A stretch of 64,000 nucleotides of DNA from Bin87 sp965204395 (lineage in GTDB: Bacteria > Chloroflexota > Dehalococcoidia > Lucifugimonadales > UBA3495), in the NCBI GenBank assembly GCA_965204395.1, contig OZ241987.1:4154001-4218000 (forward strand), read 5' to 3'. Of this stretch, positions 59,053 to 64,000 are shown piece after piece. The position numbers and the translations under genes were made by a program. Position 1 is the stretch's first letter, and the number at the start of each line of letters is the position of its first letter. The notes beneath the pieces were generated by a model. It searched no databases. It worked only from the letters and a program-made list of their open reading frames with translations, and had not been told where the DNA came from.

Positions 59053-59086
59053 TTTTTCATGGATGTACAGGATACACAGGATTGAC
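59053..59086. repeat. ACAGGAT periodic repeat, copy 5
   Basis: Units ATGGATGT, ACAGGATAC and ACAGGATTG. It lies just upstream of the flavoprotein gene. Confidence 0.6.
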
Positions 59087-59115
59087 GGGGTTTCGAGGGG
59101 CGTCAGAGTAGGAAA

Positions 59116-59142
59116 AGGGGCGACGCATGCGTCGCCCCTACG
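59116..59142. repeat. TAGGGGCG-type short palindrome, core GACGCATGCGTC
   Basis: A perfect 24-base even palindrome (59116-59139) followed by ACG. Different core, same outer CGCCCCTAC. Between the flavoprotein and CitE-like genes. Confidence 0.75.
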
Positions 59143-59173
59143 TTTGATCGCGCTTTGGTTGGGCAGTGCGATG

Positions 59174-60121
59174 TTACTGGGGGCCGAAGGTGTCCTGCCA
59201 CACGCGGGCGTTTTCGAGGGCGGCTGCCTTTTCGGCGTCTCGGGCAGCGCAGGCGGCGCTCATGGCGAGGACGTCCTTGGCCCATTCGTCCACCGGCACA
59301 TCGATCATGCGGCCGGCGAAGGGCGCGGCGGCGGTGCCGGCGGCCAGGGCCTGGGCGAACACCTCGCGCACCCGGGTGTAATAATCGACTAGGGACTCGG
59401 TGGGTGTGTACGCCTCGTTGATGGCGCCGACCCAGACGGGATGGCTACAGACCATGCCCTTGAAACCGAGGTTGCGGGCGTCGGTGGCGGTTTTGACCAG
59501 GTCCTCGTGCCCGAGGTTTGCGATGCCGAGCCCCATGGGATCGGCGACAGCGATGGGCTGCACGCCGGCGGCGGTGGCTTCGATGCAGAGGCGGCCGCGG
59601 GCGAACACGAAAGGATCGGGATCGGAACTCTGCACGATGCCCAGGGAGGCGGCGAGTTCGGCCTCGTCGATGATGACCTGGCGGATGCGCGGGGATGTCG
59701 TGATGATTTCGCGGATGTGCCAGACTCCGGCGCCAGTTTCAATGGAGGGAACGATCTCGGTGCTGCCGATGGCGACGCCGGCGTGGCGTTCCAATTCGTT
59801 CAAGATTGCATCGGCTTCCGCGATGTCGCTCGCGGATTCGGGTCCGGGCACGGCTATGCCAGTCAGGTCGGTGCTCATGGCGGCGGCGGCATCGGCGTAG
59901 ATGGAGTGGGCGTTGACGCGGACGAAGACCTCGGCGCCGCCTTTGGCAACCAGCGTAACGGCAGATTCGAGGTTTTCGCGGGCATTTTCCAATTCGGCGG
60001 GCGGGATGCCATCCTGTAGGTCCAGGCTGACGGCGTCGGCGCCGAGGTTCCAAGCCCAGCGGATCATGCGGCTCTGGGTAGCCGGCATGATGAGGTTGGA
60101 GCGGCGGACTAGGATGGGCAT
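59174..60121 (-). CDS. CitE-like HpcH/HpaI family lyase, third of a tandem set
   Basis: The 315-residue TIM-barrel protein of the citrate-lyase beta group cleaves or binds (3S)-acyl-CoA-type substrates. Features: RRSNLIMPATQSRMI, the metal region DAVSLDLQDGIPP (family DLED; here the E is Q), VFVRVNAHS with the conserved Arg, and PSIETGAGV with the metal Glu. It is last of three consecutive paralogues transcribed towards lower coordinates, 67 bp after the second. Confidence 0.8.
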   Translation of the reverse strand: MPILVRRSNLIMPATQSRMIRWAWNLGADAVSLDLQDGIPPAELENARENLESAVTLVAKGGAEVFVRVNAHSIYADAAAAMSTDLTGIAVPGPESASDIAEADAILNELERHAGVAIGSTEIVPSIETGAGVWHIREIITTSPRIRQVIIDEAELAASLGIVQSSDPDPFVFARGRLCIEATAAGVQPIAVADPMGLGIANLGHEDLVKTATDARNLGFKGMVCSHPVWVGAINEAYTPTESLVDYYTRVREVFAQALAAGTAAAPFAGRMIDVPVDEWAKDVLAMSAACAARDAEKAAALENARVWQDTFGPQ

Positions 60122-60146
60122 GTCAGTGACTCCGGGTTACGTAGTT

Positions 60147-60185
60147 CCCCCTCACCCCAACCCTCTCCCACGAGGGGAGAAGGAG
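60147..60185. repeat. Uninterrupted host palindrome CCCTCACCCCAACCCTCTCCC / GAGGGGAG
   Basis: A CCCTCTCCC arm and a GGGGAGAAGG arm with a 4-base loop, between the second and third CitE genes. This is the intact form of the repeat interrupted at 6310/6346 and 44751. Confidence 0.65.
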
Positions 60186-60188
60186 TTT

Positions 60189-61154
60189 TCAGCCACTCTC
60201 CTCGGCGGCGCGGACGCGGGCGATGGCCTCGTTCTTCTCGCGGTCGCGTTCCTCGCATTGGGAGCGCCATTCCAACAGTTCCTCAGCGCGGGCGGCTTCG
60301 TAGCGGTCAATGATGCGCGGTTGGCCGGAGGAATCTTCGGTCTGCAACCAGGTTTCGCTGGAATGGGACAGTTGGCGGTACTGCTCGAGGACCCACTGGG
60401 CGTCGGCGACCTCTTCGTCGGTGGGCGTGAAACCGCGGTTCTGGGGTTCGACGACGTTGGGGTGCAGGCCGCCGCCGATGCGGAACCCGCACTTTCGGGC
60501 GGCGTCGGCCTCGGCGAAAGCCCGGTCGGGGTCGCTGACGCTGCCGGTTATGTTAGGCGTGAACGGGGTGGCGCGGGGTGTTACGCCCAAGGCGCGGGCG
60601 GTGAGTTCGACCTCGCCCTTGCCGTAGACGAACTGGTCGAATGCCACGAACATCTCGACGCCGAGATCGCGGGACATGTCGTAGCCGGACGCGCCGCCGA
60701 AATCGCGGATGCGGGCGCTGGCGGAGACGATCTCGTAGCAGTTGGCGACACCGATGGCGGTCTCGATGTTTGCGCCGATTTCGATGGCGCCGGGGCGGAT
60801 GCCGCGTTCGGCCTCCAGGCGGGTGATGATCTCGTCAATGCGGCGGATCTCGTGGGCGTACTCGGTCTTGGGGTAGTTGACCATCATGAGGCCGGGCCAA
60901 ATGGCGGCGTTGAGGTCGGCCTCCATGAGGTCGTGGTTGATGCGGCAGACAGCGTCCGCGCCGCCCTTGTTGACGACGGGGATGCTCTGCTTGACGAGGT
61001 TGCGGGCGACATCCTTCAGGTTGGGCGGGACGGAGTCCTCAAGGTCCATGTTGATGTAGTCGCAGCCGCGATGCCAGGCGTTGTTGATAAAACGCTCCGT
61101 GACGATGGGCATGGTCAGGCCGGAGCGTTTGAGGCGGCTAGGATGATCGGGCAT
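60189..61154 (-). CDS. CitE-like HpcH/HpaI family lyase, second of a tandem set
   Basis: From the ATG at 61154 (AGGAGG site) the protein has 321 residues. It keeps the canonical citrate-lyase-beta motifs best of the three: CDYINMDLEDSVPP with DLED, AVCRINHD with Arg, GANIETAIGV with the metal Glu, and GGASGYDMSRDLGV. It probably acts on a malyl-, citramalyl- or citryl-CoA-like substrate. The open frame runs far upstream, but that part is only a shadow of the first CitE gene. It lies 11 bp after that gene. Confidence 0.85.
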   Translation of the reverse strand: MPDHPSRLKRSGLTMPIVTERFINNAWHRGCDYINMDLEDSVPPNLKDVARNLVKQSIPVVNKGGADAVCRINHDLMEADLNAAIWPGLMMVNYPKTEYAHEIRRIDEIITRLEAERGIRPGAIEIGANIETAIGVANCYEIVSASARIRDFGGASGYDMSRDLGVEMFVAFDQFVYGKGEVELTARALGVTPRATPFTPNITGSVSDPDRAFAEADAARKCGFRIGGGLHPNVVEPQNRGFTPTDEEVADAQWVLEQYRQLSHSSETWLQTEDSSGQPRIIDRYEAARAEELLEWRSQCEERDREKNEAIARVRAAEESG

Positions 61155-61165
61155 CTTGCGACCTC

Positions 61166-62107
61166 CTATGGCACGGGAACAGGGCGGCCTTCGACGGCGG
61201 CAGCCTTGAACATATCGCGGGTAGCGCAGGCGTCGGCGAGCGCCAGCACGTTGGCGTACTGGCGGGCGATGTCGGGCGTGAGGAACCGGTCCTCGTGGGT
61301 TACGGTGGCGATGACGCCGGATTCGGTGGCGTCGGCGTAGGCCTGCTGGATGGAGCGGGCGTCGGCGACCTCGGATTCGGAGGGGGTGAATCCCTGGTTG
61401 AGGGGGCCGACCTGGTTGTCGAGGACGCAGAATGATCCCTTGAATCCGATGGCGCGACCGCGTTGGGCCGCCGCGCGCGTGTTGTCGGGCGTGGCGAGCA
61501 GGCCGCGGTCGGGATGCCGCCACCATGCGCCCAAGGGTGTTTTGCCGGCAGCGGCCGCGATGGTGACGAGGCGCTGCATGAGGTATTGCATCAGGTGAAT
61601 TTCGCCGGAGGGTTCGGGGCGAAGGTCCATGATGAGGTCGGCGCGGCCGAGGGTTAGGCCCCAGATGCGAGCGCTGGCGGTGGCGATTTCGTACCCGCTG
61701 TGGTTGCCGGGGGCGGTTTCCAGGGACACCACAATTTCGACGCTCCCGGGCAACAGGCCGCGTTCGCTTTCGAGGGCGGAGATTATGGCGTCGATACGGG
61801 AGATCTGGTCTACGGATTCGGCGCGGCTGACTACGATGCCGGTGAGACCGGGCCACACGGCGGAACGCAGGTCGGCCAGCATGAGGTCGGGTTCGATCTG
61901 GACGAATATCTCGGCGCCGCCGGCTTTGACGGGGTTCAAGGCGTCGACCACCACTTCGCGGGCGGCGGGTTTGTCGGCCTCGGCGACGAACTCCACAAGG
62001 TCCAAGACCACGACATCGGCGCCGGCCTGGTGGGCCGCTGAGATGCGATCCGGCTTGGACATGGGCACCAGCAACCACGAGCGTCGGATCTGGTCGTTCG
62101 CTGGCAT
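61166..62107 (-). CDS. CitE-like HpcH/HpaI family protein, first of a tandem set, diverged
   Basis: The 313 residues align with the CitE fold (RRSWLLVPMSKPDRISAAHQ, ADVVVLDLVEFV, SVEIVVSLETAPGN, IGFKGSFCVLDNQVGPLNQGFTPS). Two usual active-site features are altered: DLED is DLVE and the substrate Arg motif VRIN is VQIE. It may be a non-catalytic or differently specialised partner of the neighbouring copies. First gene of the triplet. Confidence 0.78.
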   Translation of the reverse strand: MPANDQIRRSWLLVPMSKPDRISAAHQAGADVVVLDLVEFVAEADKPAAREVVVDALNPVKAGGAEIFVQIEPDLMLADLRSAVWPGLTGIVVSRAESVDQISRIDAIISALESERGLLPGSVEIVVSLETAPGNHSGYEIATASARIWGLTLGRADLIMDLRPEPSGEIHLMQYLMQRLVTIAAAAGKTPLGAWWRHPDRGLLATPDNTRAAAQRGRAIGFKGSFCVLDNQVGPLNQGFTPSESEVADARSIQQAYADATESGVIATVTHEDRFLTPDIARQYANVLALADACATRDMFKAAAVEGRPVPVP

Positions 62108-62165
62108 AAGTTGGTGTCCGATGGGAAGTCAGTTAGAAGGGCCGGCATCCCGCAGTTTGATGCGA

Positions 62166-62171
62166 TATAAT
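62166..62171 (+). promoter_or_regulatory. -10 element TATAAT
   Basis: A perfect hexamer, 33 bp upstream of the ATG at 62205. No clear -35. Confidence 0.4.
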
Positions 62172-62204
62172 GCCGGCGGCCTGTACAGCGTCGATGAGGG
62201 GAAA

Positions 62205-62324
62205 ATGTCCGGGGATTCTAGCCCAATCCCGTTGCTTTGGCAATTATCGACGCTGGAAACCGTGATGGGACCACCGCCGTGCCGACGTCATGCCGCCGCT
62301 CTGTCTTCCCTCGGTTACGCCTAA
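62205..62324 (+). CDS. Possible small peptide gene, 39 codons
   Basis: The ATG follows GAGGGG at good distance and a TATAAT 33 bp upstream. The peptide reads MSGDSSPIPLLWQLSTLETV then MGPPPCRRHAAALSSLGYA. It is too short to judge by composition and I recognise no family. It precedes the CHAT-STAND gene on the same strand, with 225 bp between. Confidence 0.28.
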   Translation: MSGDSSPIPLLWQLSTLETVMGPPPCRRHAAALSSLGYA

Positions 62325-62549
62325 CGGTCTACGCAACGGCGTTGTTGTGTGGCTTGGAATGGCCAAAGGGACGGCGAACGGCGAGGGATGCGGCCGTGGC
62401 GAGTGGCACCATGCAGCGAGGTTATGTGAATACCCACAGGCGTCTGATCCACGGCACCGTGGGAACCGGGATTGTGATTCACGCTCAGACTCGGGATGCC
62501 GCATCCGACACCGTCCCGAAATACGCCAGGAAAGAAACGAGGAGTTGAA

Positions 62550-64000
62550 GTGACCGCCGCTCTGCTAGAAATCCATGACCTACCCGACACCGGCCAACTG
62601 AGGGTCAGCCTCGCCGAATCCGGCAGTGGGCGCCGGGATGCGCCGCCTGTGGAGTTCGGGCTGGCGCTGACCGACGAAGAACGGGCCACGCTGGACCGAT
62701 ACCACCAAGAGCACGTGAGCCCGACCATCGGGTCGTTGGCTCGCGTCGAAGCGGTGGAGGCGGTGATGCGCAACCTGGGACGGTTGCTGTTTGAGACCGC
62801 GTTCGGTTCCGGCAGCCAGGGACGAGGTTTCCTGAACGAGGTGATGGCGCGGGAAGACCGAGGAGAGCTGGTGATCGTATCGGAGCGGCCGGAGTTCCTG
62901 TCGCTGCCGTGGGAATTGATGAACGACCCTGAGTTGGGGTACTTCATCAACGGGTTGGCGGGAGTGCTGCGGCAGTCCGTTGCGGACCTTCCGGTGGGGG
63001 AGACGGAGGAACGGGTGGATGGGGCTTTGCACGTGCTGATGCTGTCTGCATCGCCCGTGGCGGGGGACGCACCCTCCGAGGGGCCGCTGGTGGATCGCGA
63101 CCTGGTGGCAGGCGCGCACCTGGCATCGGCCACCGTCACGGCGTTGGAGGGGCTGAACACGGAGGCATCGCTGGACAACCCGCGACCGGCGACGCTGGCG
63201 GCCCTGCAAACCCTGCTGGAGCGACGCCCCAACCACTACCACATCGGGCATATCGACGGGGCCACCCTGGACGGCGAGGGCAACCTGGTATTGGAGGATG
63301 CGCACGGCGGCGTGGAAGCCGTTTCCGCGGCGCGGCTGGGCGAGACGCTGGCCGGCGGCGGAGTTGAGGTTGCGTTGGTGACGGCCGGGGCGCAGGGACA
63401 AAACGTGCCCATGAGCCTGTGGTCTGATGTTGGACAACGGATCGCGGCGGCGGGGGTGGCACAGGTGGCGGTGCTGCCGGCGCCTCTGCATCAGGACGCG
63501 GCGGAAACCTCGATGCGGGCGTTCTACACACGGCTGGCTCAAGGGAACACGCTGGCAACGGCAGTATCGTCGATACGGCGGGGGCTGATGGACCAGCCGG
63601 AACGAGTATCGGTGTACGGCAAGCGGGTGTTCTGGGACTGGCAGCTACCGGCGGTGTACCAATCAAAACTGTACGTGCCGCCCATCATCGCGCAGCACGA
63701 GCCGGACCCGGCAGCACCGCCGGTGATTCATCCTGAGGAAGCGCCGACGGATGAGTTGCAGATACCGGCGCAGGGCCAATACGGACTGGTGGGGCGACAA
63801 GCGGAACTGAGGCAACTGGAAAGAGTGCTGGAGACCCACTCGGTGGCGCTGCTGTCGGGCAGCACAGGCGTGGGGAAGACGGAACTGGGTCTGGGTTTGT
63901 GCCGGTGGTTCCTGAAACCGGCGCGGGTGGCTTACCCCGGGGGTGTGTTCTACACGGTTTTCGAAGCGTCGCAGCCGGCCGGACTGGAGCGGGTGGTGCA
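62550..64000 (+). CDS. CHAT-STAND protein (CHAT protease-like domain plus AAA/NB-ARC NTPase), cut by window end
   Basis: The GTG at 62550 follows GAGGAG. Residues 1-330 form a CHAT (caspase-like) domain: FLSLPWELMND near 117, HYHIGHIDG with H231/H234 near 229, and the following strand VEVALVTAGAQGQ. In active CHAT domains this strand ends in ACxSG with the catalytic cysteine; here G280-A281 occupy the site. From about residue 411 a STAND NTPase begins (YGLVGRQAELRQLERVLETH) with Walker A GSTGVGKTEL. Frame open to the window edge (483 codons). Such fusions are known in bacterial immunity and signalling, where a C-terminal sensor repeat is expected downstream. Confidence 0.8.
   Translation, partial: MTAALLEIHDLPDTGQLRVSLAESGSGRRDAPPVEFGLALTDEERATLDRYHQEHVSPTIGSLARVEAVEAVMRNLGRLLFETAFGSGSQGRGFLNEVMAREDRGELVIVSERPEFLSLPWELMNDPELGYFINGLAGVLRQSVADLPVGETEERVDGALHVLMLSASPVAGDAPSEGPLVDRDLVAGAHLASATVTALEGLNTEASLDNPRPATLAALQTLLERRPNHYHIGHIDGATLDGEGNLVLEDAHGGVEAVSAARLGETLAGGGVEVALVTAGAQGQNVPMSLWSDVGQRIAAAGVAQVAVLPAPLHQDAAETSMRAFYTRLAQGNTLATAVSSIRRGLMDQPERVSVYGKRVFWDWQLPAVYQSKLYVPPIIAQHEPDPAAPPVIHPEEAPTDELQIPAQGQYGLVGRQAELRQLERVLETHSVALLSGSTGVGKTELGLGLCRWFLKPARVAYPGGVFYTVFEASQPAGLERVV

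Larger units (their letters stand above)
62108..62549. other. Divergent region before the CHAT-STAND gene
   Basis: Between the CitE triplet (minus) and the CHAT gene (plus). It holds a TATAAT (62166-62171) on the plus strand, a possible 39-codon gene and a possible 45-codon frame (62411-62548, MQRGYVNTHRRLIHGTVGTG at its start) that ends 1 bp before the CHAT start codon. Confidence 0.45.

Noticed and set aside
61155..62078. N-terminal 300 codons of the long minus-strand frame ending at 60189
   Set aside because: This part overlaps the first CitE-like gene in another frame and is Arg/Pro-rich. The real gene starts at 61154 with a good ribosome site.

Overview
The window is about 60% GC, mostly short operons of metabolic genes, and contains no ribosomal RNA and no prophage. 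Several gene types together suggest a member of the Chloroflexota, most likely Dehalococcoidia or SAR202-like: CaiB/BaiF CoA-transferases, paralogous acetolactate-synthase-like TPP enzymes, CitE-like lyases, GldA/F/G-DUF4340 exporters, orphan BNR-repeat proteins and a MoxR/VWA pair with an unusually long VWA protein. This assignment rests on gene content recalled from memory, not on a phylogenetic marker.

1-6.1 kb (minus strand): a riboflavin and pyrimidine operon, SIMPL protein - dcd - ribD - ribE - ribB - ribBA (cut by the window start), followed upstream by an acyl-CoA dehydrogenase and a small membrane protein. 6.5-10.6 kb (plus): selA - alpha/beta-hydrolase-like - EndoQ-like nuclease - RimI-like acetyltransferase. 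10.7-14.5 kb (minus): a peptide/nickel-type ABC importer with a clear promoter. 14.8-20.3 kb (plus): coaE - NorQ/MoxR ATPase - Nudix hydrolase - giant NorD-like VWA protein, with overlapping or near-overlapping ends. 20.4-26.3 kb (minus): a GldA/GldF/GldG/DUF4340 exporter-like operon ending in cinA.

26.5-33.9 kb: speD and agmatinase (polyamine metabolism), an HMG-CoA-lyase-like enzyme, a BNR-repeat protein, a ribokinase-Nudix-comF operon and a CaiB-type CoA-transferase. 34.2-34.6 kb: a tRNA cluster Val(CAC)-Leu(CAG)-Arg(GCG)-Val(TAC). 34.7-41.4 kb: a PAC2 protein, amidohydrolase, nitroreductase, EamA transporter, tRNA-Glu(CTC), an AIR-synthase-like protein and a threonine-dehydratase-like enzyme. 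41.45-42.32 kb is an unusually long, motif-rich intergenic region in front of a 75-residue HTH gene.

44-60 kb is the accessory part. It holds two acetolactate-synthase-like enzymes and an ADP-forming acyl-CoA synthetase. Between them lie small genes, several of them damaged: an EcoRII-type restriction endonuclease with two compensating frameshifts, next to an intact HNH endonuclease; a retropepsin-like gene broken at a T7 run; and a PIN toxin with an in-frame TAG behind an intact AbrB-type antitoxin. Four families of short intergenic repeats are dense here. One is a 21-bp palindrome-containing unit that sits inside copies of two other repeat families.

59.2-62.1 kb (minus): three consecutive CitE-like genes. 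62.55 kb to the window end (plus): the first 483 codons of a CHAT-STAND (CHAT plus NTPase) protein whose CHAT domain seems to lack the catalytic cysteine. It is a candidate immune-type protein.
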